From positions 62,001 to 126,000 of the forward strand of contig CAVVOF010000002.1 in the NCBI GenBank assembly GCA_963749905.1: a stretch of DNA of 64,000 nt. The letters are read 5' to 3'. Of this stretch, positions 1-9,364 are shown piece after piece; position 1 is the stretch's first letter, and each line of letters opens with the position of its first letter. The notes under the pieces were generated by a model that did not search any database, was not told the DNA's origin, and saw only the letters and a list, made by a program, of their open reading frames with translations. Both the position numbers and the translations under genes were made by a program. The stretch comes from UBA10649 sp963749905. GTDB lineage: Bacteria > Actinomycetota > Actinomycetes > S36-B12.

Positions 1-1
1 G

Positions 2-271
2 ATCCTGCGCGATGCCGGATACGCCGACGTCGACACGGTGATCGTCGAGCACGCCAACACCTACGCCGACGTCGACCACTGGCTGCAGTGGACCTGGTCC
101 GGTGGGGCGCGCGGAATGTGGGAGCGGGTGCCGGAACAGGATCGACCTGCAGCCCAGGCGGCGGCCGCCGCGGTGGTGGCCACCCTCGCCGCCCCGGACG
201 GCTCCCTGACGGAGCAGTTCCGGGTCCGTCTGACGCGGGCATTCGCCCCGACACCGGTCGACCAGCCATGA
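2..271 (+). CDS. C-terminal end of a probable SAM-dependent methyltransferase (5' truncated)
   Basis: The window opens inside this gene. The frame is open from base 2 and ends with TGA at 269-271, leaving about 89 residues. The visible part ends in a Trp-rich stretch (HWLQWTWSGGARGMWERVP) that resembles the C-terminus of small class I methyltransferases in actinobacteria. The SAM-binding motifs would lie upstream and cannot be seen, so the family call is tentative. The next gene starts 7 bases downstream on the same strand, so the two may be co-transcribed. Confidence 0.5.
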   Translation: MLRDAGYADVDTVIVEHANTYADVDHWLQWTWSGGARGMWERVPEQDRPAAQAAAAAVVATLAAPDGSLTEQFRVRLTRAFAPTPVDQP

Positions 272-278
272 TGTTGGT

Positions 279-1007
279 ATGACGCCAACGGTCGCCGACG
301 ACGACAGCTACGACGCAGCCCTCGCCCGGGGACAGGCCCTCTACCCGGGTGTCCGCATCGGGCGGCCGGGTCGTGCGCGCACCTACTGGCTGGTGATCTC
401 GGCGCTTCGCGCGCTGCGCCTGCACTGGGCGGTGGACGTGCAGGGCTCCGAGCGGGTCGCCGACGGGCCGGCGATCCTGGTCGGCAATCACATCTCGGCG
501 ATGGACCCCGTCGTCGCCGTGATGACCCACTGGTGGCGGGTGTCCGCGTTCGCCAAGGTCGAGGTCTTCGAACGTCGCGGCGCCATCTTCTTCCGCCTGA
601 TGGGCCAGATCCCGCTCCGTCGAGGCGACGAGGCGTCCACCCGGTGGGCGATGGACATGGCCAGCCGCACTCTGCAGGACGGCAACAAGCTGGGCATCTA
701 CCCCGAGGGCACCCGCTCCCCCGACCATCGCTCCCTCCATCGCCTGCATCCGCGGATCCTGGTGCCGCTGATCCAGGCGAATCCGGACGTGCCCGTCCAT
801 GCCATCACCACCGAGTACCTGGGCAAGCGGCGCGGCCGCGTCCAGGTGCGGGTGCGCCTGTCGGAGCCCCTGCCGATCGACGGTCGGCAGATGGATGCGA
901 AGCAGATCGTCGAGATCACGCGCACCGCTCTGCTGGAGACCGGCGGCATGCCGTACGTCGATCGGCACGCCCGTGACATCAAGGCACAGGCCCTGACGGC
1001 CCCCTAG
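279..1007 (+). CDS. 1-acyl-sn-glycerol-3-phosphate acyltransferase (PlsC family)
   Basis: Likely transfers an acyl chain to lysophosphatidic acid, the second step of phospholipid synthesis, at the inner face of the membrane. The acyltransferase signature is clear: the catalytic N-H-x4-D box is GNHISAMDP (His71, Asp76) and the phosphate-binding box is YPEGTRSP (Glu143). Between them is the usual GQIPLRRGD block. At 242 residues the length is normal for soluble-type actinobacterial PlsC proteins. A second paralogue with the same boxes and a similar N-terminus lies at 6860-7573. Which acyl acceptor each uses cannot be told from sequence. Confidence 0.9.
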   Translation: MTPTVADDDSYDAALARGQALYPGVRIGRPGRARTYWLVISALRALRLHWAVDVQGSERVADGPAILVGNHISAMDPVVAVMTHWWRVSAFAKVEVFERRGAIFFRLMGQIPLRRGDEASTRWAMDMASRTLQDGNKLGIYPEGTRSPDHRSLHRLHPRILVPLIQANPDVPVHAITTEYLGKRRGRVQVRVRLSEPLPIDGRQMDAKQIVEITRTALLETGGMPYVDRHARDIKAQALTAP

Positions 1008-1017
1008 GCTGCCGCAC

Positions 1018-1401
1018 ATGGCACCCGCCGTCCGCGTCACCGGACTCGATCACATCGTCCTCGTCACCCCGGACGTGGAGCGCTCCCTCGCCTTCTACAC
1101 CGAGGTGCTGGGCCTGACCGGCGAGCGGGTCGAGGACTGGCGCGCGGGTCGCGTGCCCTTCCCGTCCGTGCGCATCGACGACTCGACACTGATCGACATC
1201 TTCGCGGGCGAGCGCACCGGCGAGAACCTGCTGCACTTCTGCCTCGTCGTCGAGCCAGTCGACCTCGCCGGACTCGCGCAGGACCCGCGACTCGGGGAGA
1301 CCTCCGGACCGACGGACGGCCTGTTCGGCGCCCGCGGCACCGCCGCCAGCCTGTATGGCCGCGATCCCGACGGCAACGTCGTCGAGCTGCGCTGCTACTG
1401 A
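1018..1401 (+). CDS. VOC (glyoxalase/bleomycin resistance/dioxygenase) family protein
   Basis: A 127-residue single vicinal-oxygen-chelate domain. The N-terminal strand LDHIVLVTPDVERSLAFY carries the metal-ligand His12, and the C-terminal DPDGNVVELRCY carries the usual Glu ligand. Members bind a metal and act as lyases, dioxygenases or binding proteins, so the substrate cannot be inferred. It follows the plsC gene by 10 bases and precedes the GAP-family gene by 8, so the three are probably one transcript. Confidence 0.85.
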   Translation: MAPAVRVTGLDHIVLVTPDVERSLAFYTEVLGLTGERVEDWRAGRVPFPSVRIDDSTLIDIFAGERTGENLLHFCLVVEPVDLAGLAQDPRLGETSGPTDGLFGARGTAASLYGRDPDGNVVELRCY

Positions 1402-1409
1402 GGTCGAGC

Positions 1410-2051
1410 ATGGAGAACCTGGCTCTGGCGTTGGGGATCGCCCTGTCACCCTTCGCGGTGATCCCAGCGATCCTGCTGCTGTTCACCGAGCAGCCTCGCC
1501 GGACGTCGGGAGCCTTCCTTGTCGGCTGGCTGCTCGGCGTGGCGGCCGTCACCGGCCTCGGCATCCTGCTTGCGGACGTGCTGGACGCCGTCGGCACCGA
1601 TGCGGCCTGGCCGTCCTGGGCACGGCTGGTCCTCGGCTTCGTCCTGATCGTGCTCGGCCTGCGGCCGCTGTGGCTGAAGCCCGAGGCCAAGGAGCTGCCC
1701 CGATGGATGAGCGGCCTGCAGACGGCGGACGCGAAACGGGCCCTCATCCTGGGGCTGATCCTGACGGCCGCCAACCCCAAGGTCGCGGCCCTCGGCTTCG
1801 CCGGCGGCCTGGCCATCGGGAAGCAGGGTTCCTCCGCGGGCTACGAGCTGGCGGGACTGGCGGCGTTCAGCGTCGTCGCCTCGATCTCGGTGGCGGCACC
1901 GATCATCGGCTTCCTGGTCGGCGGCCAGCGGGTCATGGCCCCCCTGGGCAGACTGCGCGCCTGGCTGGAGCGCCACCACGTCGCGGTGATGAGTGTGGTG
2001 TTGACGGTGATCGGCGCGCTGCTCGTCGTCAAGGGCTATCAAGGGCTCTGA
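1410..2051 (+). CDS. GAP family (Sap, sulfolipid-1-addressing protein-like) membrane protein
   Basis: A 213-residue integral membrane protein with about six hydrophobic segments. It starts with the typical LGIALSPFAVIPAILLLFT helix and has a conserved central NPK motif (LTAANPKVAALGFAGG). These features match the GAP/Sap family, related to LysE-like exporters; the mycobacterial namesake is linked to glycolipid and sulfolipid export. The substrate here is unknown. Its last 23 bases overlap the 3' end of the convergent DUF4126 gene. Confidence 0.75.
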   Translation: MENLALALGIALSPFAVIPAILLLFTEQPRRTSGAFLVGWLLGVAAVTGLGILLADVLDAVGTDAAWPSWARLVLGFVLIVLGLRPLWLKPEAKELPRWMSGLQTADAKRALILGLILTAANPKVAALGFAGGLAIGKQGSSAGYELAGLAAFSVVASISVAAPIIGFLVGGQRVMAPLGRLRAWLERHHVAVMSVVLTVIGALLVVKGYQGL

Positions 2052-2616
2052 CGCGACGTCTGCTGCGCAGCGCCCGACGGGCCGTCTTCAGCAGGACGAG
2101 GGCCACCACCGCTCCGGCGAGCAGGAACAGCAGCGCCATCCCCGCGGCCACCCACGGCCACACCAGCGCGACCGCCACCGTCACCGCGACGAGCACGTCC
2201 TCGATCACCGACACCACCACGTTGCTGGCGGGCTCGGGCGAGGTGTTCACGCCCAGCCGCGTGGTCGCCTTGGCCAAGTGGGTCACGAGCGCGACCGCAC
2301 CACCACCGGCGGCGACGACTGCGGTCGGCAGGTCCACGGAGGGGGCCGCGATCAGGGCGGCCACCACCGCACCTGCGACCGGCCGGATGACGGTGTTGAC
2401 CGCATCCCAGAAGCTGTCGAGCCACATGATCTTGTCGGCCACGGTGTCGACCACCGCGAGCACGCCGAAGAGCACGAGGACGTCGGTTCGCTCCAGGCCG
2501 GCGGGCACCGCAACGTCAGTCAGCCGTCCCGCGACGCCGAGGATGACGACCAGCAGGTAGGGGTTGATGCCGGCCGCCCACGCGGCCGTGAAGGCCAGGG
2601 GGATCGCCGACTCCAC
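2029..2616 (-). CDS. DUF4126 domain membrane protein
   Basis: A 195-residue hydrophobic protein with an N-terminal AAWAAGINPYLLVVILGVAG segment, a central VDTVADKIMWLDSFWD stretch and several further membrane helices. This matches DUF4126, a membrane family of unknown function found in many bacteria. It is convergent with the GAP-family gene, and its start at 2616 lies 69 bases from the divergent sugar dehydrogenase gene. No function can be inferred. Confidence 0.75.
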   Translation of the reverse strand: MESAIPLAFTAAWAAGINPYLLVVILGVAGRLTDVAVPAGLERTDVLVLFGVLAVVDTVADKIMWLDSFWDAVNTVIRPVAGAVVAALIAAPSVDLPTAVVAAGGGAVALVTHLAKATTRLGVNTSPEPASNVVVSVIEDVLVAVTVAVALVWPWVAAGMALLFLLAGAVVALVLLKTARRALRSRRRVRALDSP

Positions 2617-2685
2617 GACGCCAGTATGCGGGCCTGACCCACCTCGGGTGATACTGGCAGGAACGTCCGATCCGAGGGGGTAGCC

Positions 2686-3807
2686 ATGGTCCGTTCCCGT
2701 CCCGCCACCCGACGCAGCCTGATCGCCGGGGCGACCGCGCTCTCATTGACGCTGCTGACGCCCACGGCGTGCGCGAGCGCACCGACGAACGCGAGCGCTC
2801 CGACGAATGCTCCGACGAGCGCGAACGTCGCCGCGCCCAGCCGGGTGGTCATCGACGACACGCTGACCACCGGCCTCACCTCGCCCTGGGGCCTGGCCTT
2901 CCTCCCCGACGGGTCCGCACTGGTCAGCGAACGGGACACGGCCCGGATCAAGCGGGTCCCGGCGCAGGGCGGCAAGGCTCGAGTCGTAGGGCGGGTGAAG
3001 GGGGTGGTGCCCGGCGGTGAGGCCGGCCTGCTCGGGCTGGCCGTGCCCCCCGGCCCGAATCCCACCTTCGTGTTCGCCTACTTCACCGGCCGGAACGACA
3101 ACCGCGTGGTGCGGATCGCCTGGGACGGCACCCGGCTCGGCGCCCAGCGCACCATCCTGTCCGGAATCCCCAAGGCGAGCATCCATGACGGGGGCAGGTT
3201 GCTCGTCACGGACGACGCGCTGTTCGTCGCGACCGGCGACGCCGGCAACGGCGATCTCTCCCAGAACCGGCGCAGCCTGGCCGGGAAGATCCTGCGGGTC
3301 ACGTGGACTGGAGCCCCCGCGCCCGGCAACCCCTTCCCGAACTCCCCCGTCTACTCGCTCGGACACCGCAACGTCCAGGGACTGGCTCTCGACGACGCTG
3401 GTCGGCTGTGGGCCAGCGAGTTCGGCCAGAACGACGTCGACGAGCTGAACCTGATTCGGCCCGGAGGCAACTACGGCTGGCCGATCTACGAGGGCGCGGG
3501 CGTCGACCCGAAGTACATCGATCCCGCGGCCAGCTGGTCGCCTACATCGACGGCGTCCCCGAGCGGCTTGGCGATCCTCGGCCGCAACGCCTACGTGGCG
3601 AGCCTGCGGGGCCAGGTCCTCTACCGCGTACCCCTGCGCGGCGAGCGGGCTCTGCGCCCGCAGCGGGTAGCGATCGGCGACCTCGGCCGACTGCGGACCG
3701 TCGCCGTCGCGCCGGACGGTTCGCTGTGGCTGGTCACCAGCAACACCGACGGCCGGGCCACCCCGAAGGCAGGCGACGACCGCATCCTCAGGCTGGCTAT
3801 TCGCTGA
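2686..3807 (+). CDS. PQQ-dependent sugar dehydrogenase (glucose/sorbosone dehydrogenase family), exported
   Basis: A 373-residue six-bladed beta-propeller oxidoreductase of the soluble aldose dehydrogenase type. The N-terminus has a Tat-like TRRSLIAG motif and a hydrophobic stretch ending at PTAC, so it is probably an exported lipoprotein with the Cys near residue 29. The mature protein begins with a short repetitive Ala/Pro/Thr/Asn linker. Family hallmarks are LTSPWGLAFLPDG, the metal-binding VATGDAGN, LGHRNVQGLAL and RPGGNYGWPIYEG. It would oxidise sugars outside the membrane if PQQ is available; no PQQ synthesis genes are in the window. The stop overlaps the convergent GNAT gene by 11 bases. 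Confidence 0.85.
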   Translation: MVRSRPATRRSLIAGATALSLTLLTPTACASAPTNASAPTNAPTSANVAAPSRVVIDDTLTTGLTSPWGLAFLPDGSALVSERDTARIKRVPAQGGKARVVGRVKGVVPGGEAGLLGLAVPPGPNPTFVFAYFTGRNDNRVVRIAWDGTRLGAQRTILSGIPKASIHDGGRLLVTDDALFVATGDAGNGDLSQNRRSLAGKILRVTWTGAPAPGNPFPNSPVYSLGHRNVQGLALDDAGRLWASEFGQNDVDELNLIRPGGNYGWPIYEGAGVDPKYIDPAASWSPTSTASPSGLAILGRNAYVASLRGQVLYRVPLRGERALRPQRVAIGDLGRLRTVAVAPDGSLWLVTSNTDGRATPKAGDDRILRLAIR

Positions 3808-4366
3808 AGCTCGCGAGGTCGGCACCGCGGAGGCCGACGCAGTCGCACGCCCAGAAGGTGTCCGCGTAGACGAGTCGCCCGCGCATCCAGTCCTGGTAGC
3901 CCGGGAGGGTGACCACCTGGCACGCCGGAGCCGGGATCCGCTCGGAGGGCGGGGTGACCCCGATGTCGGCGGCCGCCCGCCACCCGAGCCGTCCGTAGAG
4001 GTCCGGCGAGCCCTCGAGGAAGACGGCGGGCGCGTGGAGGTCCGCTGCTGCGTCCACGGCGTGCGCGACGAGTGCGCGTCCGATGCCACGGCCCTGCCGG
4101 TCCGGGCGTACGGAGAGCGGACCGAGCACCTGCACCTCGACCAGTCGGTCGATCGCGTCGATCCACCCACGGGTCAGTCGGACGTGTCCGACAACGGTGC
4201 CGTCGTCGTGCGCCACGAAGCCGTGACTGTCGGCCCGCTGCTGGAGTGCGGCCTCCAGGCCCACCACCTCGGGCTCATCCGCAAAGGCCCGAGCGAGCAC
4301 CTCCGCGACCTGGTCCGCGTCGGCAGCCGCCTGCGCCCGGATCGCGACGCCGACCGGCCCGGTCAC
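3797..4366 (-). CDS. GNAT family N-acetyltransferase (YhbS-like)
   Basis: A 189-residue acetyltransferase. The acetyl-CoA motif A is VQVLGPLSVRPDRQGRGIG, followed by a LEGSPDLYGRLGWR block and a C-terminal YADTFW, all typical of the YhbS-like branch. I take the GTG at 4366-4364 as the start because it overlaps the stop of the upstream serine hydrolase by four bases (GTGA), a coupling used throughout this window; the open frame continues further but only as a shadow of that gene. Acceptor substrate unknown. Confidence 0.8.
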   Translation of the reverse strand: MTGPVGVAIRAQAAADADQVAEVLARAFADEPEVVGLEAALQQRADSHGFVAHDDGTVVGHVRLTRGWIDAIDRLVEVQVLGPLSVRPDRQGRGIGRALVAHAVDAAADLHAPAVFLEGSPDLYGRLGWRAAADIGVTPPSERIPAPACQVVTLPGYQDWMRGRLVYADTFWACDCVGLRGADLASFSE

Positions 4367-5790
4367 GACGTCGCCTCCGGCAGCGCGGCGAGCACATCGC
4401 TGATCAGCTGGCACTGGTCGTACACGTCGGACTCGAAGGTCCAGCCGAGCCGCACGATCTGGGCGTCCCGCGAGGGCACCATGGCGACCAGCTGTCCCCA
4501 GTGCCCCTCCATCGCCACCGTGTCCTCGGGCACTCCGGGATATGCGCGGCACTCCCCGCCTATCGGGTCGCCGAGCAGCCAGGTCTGCGCGCCGTAGCCG
4601 TGCCCCTCGCCGTCGGCCATCGCGGGAGTGGTGGCCAGCGTCAGCCACCCGGCCGGCAGCACCTGACTGCCGTCCCACTGGCCGTCGGCCATCATCAGCC
4701 TCCCGAGCCGCGCCCAGTCCAGCACGTCGGCCCACAGGTAGGAGGACCCCACCCAGGTGCCTGCCGCATCGGTCTCCAGGGTCGCCGTGTCGATGCCGAG
4801 GGGTCCGAACAGCGCATCCTGCGGGTAGGCCCAGTAGTCCGCGTCCGAGTCGAACTGGCCCTTGGCCACGTCGGCCAGCAGGTTCGCCGTGGCGCTCAGG
4901 TACTGGAAGCTCGTTCCCGCCGGGGCCGCAACCGGGTGGTCGGCTGCCCACGCGGCCATGTCCGGCGCCCCGTACAGCATGGCGACCACTGCTCCGGTGG
5001 GTCCGTAGCCCTCGTCGTTCTGCAGTCCGTCGCGCATGTACAGCAGGTCCGCCACGGTGATGTCGGCCCGTTCGTCCGCGCGCCAGTCCGCGACCCAGCC
5101 GGGCTCACGTCCCGGTCGGAAGGCGTCGACGACCGGAGTCTCCAGATCGAGCCCGACCTCCTGCGCGCGCGCGTAGAAGAGCATGGCGGCCACCGTCTTG
5201 GTCATGGACCAGCCGTGCTGCGGCGTCTGCGGGGTGAAGTCCGGTCCGGTGCGCAGCCCGACCAACTGGTCGCCCTGGACGACGGCCACCGCACGGGTGT
5301 TGGCGGCAGCCACGTCGCCGGCGCCGACCATCGCCGCGTCGAGCACCGCCTCGAGCTCGGGGTTGGCGACCTCGGCCAGCCCGTCCCCCGCCGGCCACGG
5401 CGCAGGGTCCGCAGGTCCTGCGACCGTCGCCTGCGCCTGCGCGTCCACCTCGCCGTCGAGGACGCAGCCGCGCTGCTCCATGAGCGTGGCGCGACGTGAG
5501 ATCACGCCGAGGAACCGGGCAGACACGGACTGCTCGGCATCGTCGATGCTGGTGCTGACGAGGCTGAAGGCCGGGCTGGCCGCGGCCAGCTCCTGCGCCA
5601 TCAGCTCGTCGGCCGAGCCTTCACGACCGGACACGAAGTGCGCGGAGCAGATGCTCTTGGCCGCCATCCCCGCCGCGTTCTGCGGGATCTGCAGGTACAG
5701 CAGTGCACCCACGGCGAGCACGACCACCGCCGCCCCCGCGATGAGAAGTCCGACCAGGACCCGAATGGTCCACCTGCCCGCCTTCGACAT
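4363..5790 (-). CDS. Membrane-anchored serine hydrolase (beta-lactamase class C-like)
   Basis: A 475-residue protein with one N-terminal membrane anchor (about residues 9-33), so the catalytic domain is probably outside the cell. The penicillin-recognition nucleophile motif S-x-x-K is Ser195-Met-Thr-Lys198 in HGWSMTKTVAAML. The Tyr motif appears as FQYLSATAN, and AYPGVPEDTVAMEGHWGQ lies near the third motif. The fold family includes beta-lactamases, DD-peptidases and amide or ester hydrolases such as 6-aminohexanoate-dimer hydrolase, and the N-terminal 150 residues are family-specific. A true antibiotic-resistance role is not implied. Confidence 0.8.
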   Translation of the reverse strand: MSKAGRWTIRVLVGLLIAGAAVVVLAVGALLYLQIPQNAAGMAAKSICSAHFVSGREGSADELMAQELAAASPAFSLVSTSIDDAEQSVSARFLGVISRRATLMEQRGCVLDGEVDAQAQATVAGPADPAPWPAGDGLAEVANPELEAVLDAAMVGAGDVAAANTRAVAVVQGDQLVGLRTGPDFTPQTPQHGWSMTKTVAAMLFYARAQEVGLDLETPVVDAFRPGREPGWVADWRADERADITVADLLYMRDGLQNDEGYGPTGAVVAMLYGAPDMAAWAADHPVAAPAGTSFQYLSATANLLADVAKGQFDSDADYWAYPQDALFGPLGIDTATLETDAAGTWVGSSYLWADVLDWARLGRLMMADGQWDGSQVLPAGWLTLATTPAMADGEGHGYGAQTWLLGDPIGGECRAYPGVPEDTVAMEGHWGQLVAMVPSRDAQIVRLGWTFESDVYDQCQLISDVLAALPEATS

Positions 5791-5817
5791 TCCCTCTCCC
5801 GCCGTCGTGCCGACCGG

Positions 5818-6798
5818 CTACCAGTGTTCCAGTCCGTGCTCCTGAGCGGCTCGCTGGTAGAGCGGTCGCACCATGGCCATCAGCGCGAGCGCAGTGACAG
5901 CCCCGAGCACGGTGGCCAGCAGTCGCTGCCAGGCGGTGTCGGCCAGGGATCCGGACCCACCCTCGAGCAGCACGATCGCTGGTGTGAGAAGTGCGGCGTA
6001 CTGCCAGTAGGGGCGCTTCTCGATCCTGAAGACCAGGGCCGCGAACATGAACAACCCGCCCGCGACGAACAGGACCACCGGCCAGCCGGTGACGAAGATG
6101 AAGGCCATCGCGACGGCGAAGCCCAGCACGGTGCCCAGCGCCCGCTGGACGGCGATCCGCATCCCGTCCTGCAGATACGGCTGCACGACGATCAGGATCG
6201 TCATGATCAGCCACGCGCCCGTATGACCCAGCTGGTACGCGACGGTCACCCAGGTCGCGGCCACCACCAGCAGGCCGAGCTGCACCGCGAACCATGCGGC
6301 TCGCTGCCGGCTGACGTGCGGAGCCTCCGGCAGGCGCACGGGTAGGCCGACGCGTCCGGCGACGGTCGCGAACAGTCCCGCTCCCGCGGTGATGGCGAGG
6401 ACGATCAGCGCCCGTTGTGGCTCCTCGAGCTCGCCCATCGGGGGTTCCGAGACGGTGAAGGCGAGCGAGATGGGGATCAGCAGCAGGGCCGCCGCTTGGC
6501 CTCGTCGAGCCGTCAGCGCGACGACCGCACTCACGGACGCGAGCAGCAGCGCCGCGGCCCACGCCGTGCCCGACAGGGGCACGGCGACCGCCGACGCGCC
6601 GGCGAGGACCAGGGTGGCGGCCACGGCCACCCGCCAGCCCGCGGTGAGTCCCGCCACCAGGGCGGTCAGCGCCCCGAACACCGCCATGGTGGCGGCATCC
6701 GAACGACCCAGCGCGGTCAGGACCAGCGCGGGAACGAGGGCGATGCCCAGCACGACCCCGAGCAGCGCGAGCACCCGGCGGCGGCTGGTGGCGGCCAT
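5818..6798 (-). CDS. FUSC family (aromatic acid exporter-like) membrane protein
   Basis: A 326-residue protein with about ten hydrophobic segments in two halves. The second half contains TILIVVQPYLQDGMRIAVQR followed by GTVLG, a signature of the fusaric acid resistance / aromatic acid exporter-like superfamily. These proteins are linked to efflux of aromatic acids in proteobacteria; here no partner adaptor gene is present, so the role is open. The stop is 27 bases upstream of the serine hydrolase start on the same strand. The start is divergent from the second plsC gene. Confidence 0.75.
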   Translation of the reverse strand: MAATSRRRVLALLGVVLGIALVPALVLTALGRSDAATMAVFGALTALVAGLTAGWRVAVAATLVLAGASAVAVPLSGTAWAAALLLASVSAVVALTARRGQAAALLLIPISLAFTVSEPPMGELEEPQRALIVLAITAGAGLFATVAGRVGLPVRLPEAPHVSRQRAAWFAVQLGLLVVAATWVTVAYQLGHTGAWLIMTILIVVQPYLQDGMRIAVQRALGTVLGFAVAMAFIFVTGWPVVLFVAGGLFMFAALVFRIEKRPYWQYAALLTPAIVLLEGGSGSLADTAWQRLLATVLGAVTALALMAMVRPLYQRAAQEHGLEHW

Positions 6799-6859
6799 AT
6801 GCGCAGGCTAGCCACCTCGGGTGCTCGCCCGCGCGACGCGCGATTGGGATGATGCTCCC

Positions 6860-7573
6860 GTGCCGACCACCCCCGACTACGAGCGCCTCCTTCACGAGGG
6901 TCGGGAGATCCACGACGGGATCGATGCGGGTCGCCCGGGACACGGGATCGGCTACTGGCCGATGTTCGCGTTCGCCCAGCTGCTCCGCGTGCGCTATCGC
7001 ATCACCGTTGAAGGAAGACAGGACGTGGCGCCCGGCGCGGCCATCCTCGTCGGCAATCACCTGTCCATGACCGACCCCGTCATCACGGGCCTCGCGAACC
7101 GCTGGCGGCTGGCCTTCTTCACCAAGATCGAGGCGTACACCGGGGTCACCGGATACGCGCTGAGGATGGTCGGGCAGATCCCGTTGCGGCGCGGCGACCA
7201 GGCGTCCACGAGGTGGGCGCTGGAGATGTCCCATGGGGTGCTGATGGAGGGGCGCAAGCTCGGCATCTACCCCGAGGGCACCCGGTCCCCGGACAAGGTC
7301 TCCTTGCACCGGCTGCATCGCCGGGTGCTGGTCCCGATCCTGGAGGCCAACCCTGGCGTCCCCGTGCACGCGATGGCGATCGAGTACGGCCGGCCGCGCT
7401 GGGGTCGAGTGCCCGTCCACCTGCGGTTCTCCCCGCCCCTCGATCTCGATCCGGGCCGGATGAGTGCCAACGACCTCACCGACACCGTCCGCGACGCGCT
7501 GGTGGGCATCGGCGGCATGCCCTACGTCCCGGCCTTCGCGCAATCCGTGAAGTCCCGCCGCGGGGCCCCGTGA
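6860..7573 (+). CDS. 1-acyl-sn-glycerol-3-phosphate acyltransferase (PlsC family), second copy
   Basis: A 237-residue paralogue of the protein encoded at 279-1007. The catalytic box is GNHLSMTDP and the second box YPEGTRSP, with the same GQIPLRRGD spacer and a shared DKVSLHRLHRRVLVPIL-type segment. I chose the GTG at 6860 rather than an in-frame ATG at 6821, because the N-terminus then matches the paralogue and leaves room for a divergent promoter facing the FUSC gene. The stop overlaps the next start by four bases (GTGA). Confidence 0.88.
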   Translation: MPTTPDYERLLHEGREIHDGIDAGRPGHGIGYWPMFAFAQLLRVRYRITVEGRQDVAPGAAILVGNHLSMTDPVITGLANRWRLAFFTKIEAYTGVTGYALRMVGQIPLRRGDQASTRWALEMSHGVLMEGRKLGIYPEGTRSPDKVSLHRLHRRVLVPILEANPGVPVHAMAIEYGRPRWGRVPVHLRFSPPLDLDPGRMSANDLTDTVRDALVGIGGMPYVPAFAQSVKSRRGAP

Positions 7574-8381
7574 TCACTCGCTTCGCCCCGACCCCCAGCG
7601 GCTACCTGCACGCAGGCAACGCCGTCAACGCGCTTCTCGTGCACTGGCTCGCAGTGCCGCGGGTGGCCACGTCATCCTGCGCATCGACGACATGGATGCG
7701 ACCCGGTCGCGCCCGGAGTACGTGAACGACGTGTTCGAGGTGCTCGAGTGGCTCGGGGTCGAATGGCACAGCGGCCCGCGCAGCACGGACGAGTTCGAGC
7801 GGGATTTCACCCTCGCCCGGCGTCGCGACCTCTACCGCGACGAGCTCGAGGCGGCACGCGGTCAGGGCTTGATGGTCTACGCCTGCCGCTGCACGCGACG
7901 CGAGCTGGCCGGCGGCCGTGCCTGCGAGTGCCGCGCCGCCGCCCTCCCGTACCGATCCGGCGAGACGTCGCTGCGGGTCCATGTCCCCGAGGGGACGACA
8001 GTCACCGTCGACAGCGAACCGATCGATCTCGCGAGCCGGATGGGCGACTTCGTGGTCTGGCGGCGCGACGACCTTCCTGCCTACCACCTGGCCAGCGTGA
8101 TCGAGGACCGCGATCATGGCGTCACCGACATCGTGCGGGGGCGGGACCTGCTGGAGTCCAGCGCCGCCCAGCTCTTCCTGGCTGACGCGCTCGGTGCGGC
8201 CGGTTTCGGCCGCGCGCGGCTCATCCACCACGACCTGCTCGCAGATCAGGAGGGTGCCAAGCTGTCGAAGTCCCAGGTCACGCGCGGCCAGCCCCTGCCC
8301 CGGACCCGCGAGCAGTACGCCGACATCGTGCAGGTGGCCACCCGTTACGGCGCACGCTGGGGGATCACTCCCCCGCCGTGA
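7570..8381 (+). CDS. gluQ: Glutamyl-Q tRNA(Asp) synthetase, interrupted by a frameshift
   Basis: Attaches glutamate to queuosine in tRNA(Asp). The N-terminal segment from GTG 7570 reads TRFAPTPSGYLHAGNAVNALL, holding the class I HIGH-type motif. The frame then breaks at about 7653: the conserved continuation AAGGHVILRIDDMDATRSRP is read one frame over and runs to the stop at 8379-8381. Later landmarks are a Cys cluster (YACRCTRREL ... ACEC) and the KMSKS-type KLSKSQ. One missing base in CTCGCA|GTGCC would restore the normal HWLARAAGG sequence, so a sequencing indel is the simplest reading. The 3' end overlaps the convergent DUF2332 gene by 37 bases. Confidence 0.8.
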
Positions 8382-9364
8382 CTGCGACCGCGGGCGAGCA
8401 GCAGCGGCTCCCCGCGGGACCGGCCGTCCCACCGCCGCGTCACCAGGGCGAACCCGGCATCCTGGTCGCTTTCCGGGTCCCACTCCCACGACACGTGGAC
8501 GAACGGCGCATCGGCACCGGCAGCGGCGCCGACCTCGTCGATGGACTCGAGGATCGCCTCCCTAGCGGGCGCCGGGAGGTACACCCACATCGCACTGTGC
8601 CAGAGCACGGCCGTCGTCCCCGGACGCAGTCGCAGGCCGGCCACGAACTCCTCGGCATCCTGCGGAAGCACGGTGGCCGGGACCCGGCGGGCCACCTCCA
8701 TCGCGGCCGCGAGGCGACGGAAGCGCTCCACGTCATCGACCCACACGTACGAGCTGAGCAGGGACCGACCCTCGATGGAGTCGACGTCGACGGGAGCGAG
8801 ATCACAGCCGAGCCGCTCGACGATGGGTGGCAGGGGTCCGCGCTCGAGGCCCGGAAGCCCAGGGAGGTGGTCGGCCCGCAGGTTCAGGCCGGCGGACGCG
8901 CCGATCTCCATGAGCCGGACCGGCCGAGACGGCTCCTCGGCCGACAGTGCCAGCCGCAGCAGCGCCGCGCGTCCGGTCTCGTTGGTCTGCGGCGTGTGCA
9001 GCAGCATCCGCTGCAGCTCATCGGGATGCGCGAGCAGGGCGGCCACCACTGCCCGCGCGAATTCGGCCCGGGCGTGGGCCGTCGCGGGGGCCGTGCCGCC
9101 CAGGGTCGGCAGAAACAGCGCCACCTCCGGCGCCGCCCGGTCGATGGCGAGCCGATGCACCGTGGCCATGACGCGCAGGCCGACCAGGTCGCCGAAGCGC
9201 ACCGCCTCCGGCATCAGTCGCGCCAGCGCACCCGCACGCGCCACGTCATCGATGACGGCCTGCAGCAGCAGCCCGGCGGTGGCGGCCCCGGTGGCCAGCA
9301 CATGGTCCCGCTGCCACTCGAGCGCCTCGATGATCGGCACCGACTCCTCGTCATCGCGCAGCAC
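8345..9364 (-). CDS. DUF2332 domain protein
   Basis: A 339-residue protein matching DUF2332, an actinobacteria-rich family of unknown function. The hallmark is a methyltransferase-like glycine loop, RLMEIGASAGLNL, followed by GCDLAPVD and a late AVLWHSAMWVYLP segment, so a Rossmann-type fold and SAM binding are plausible but unproven. It is divergent from the DUF885 gene, with only about 30 bases between starts, and its 3' end overlaps gluQ. Confidence 0.75.
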   Translation of the reverse strand: MLRDDEESVPIIEALEWQRDHVLATGAATAGLLLQAVIDDVARAGALARLMPEAVRFGDLVGLRVMATVHRLAIDRAAPEVALFLPTLGGTAPATAHARAEFARAVVAALLAHPDELQRMLLHTPQTNETGRAALLRLALSAEEPSRPVRLMEIGASAGLNLRADHLPGLPGLERGPLPPIVERLGCDLAPVDVDSIEGRSLLSSYVWVDDVERFRRLAAAMEVARRVPATVLPQDAEEFVAGLRLRPGTTAVLWHSAMWVYLPAPAREAILESIDEVGAAAGADAPFVHVSWEWDPESDQDAGFALVTRRWDGRSRGEPLLLARGRSHGGGVIPQRAP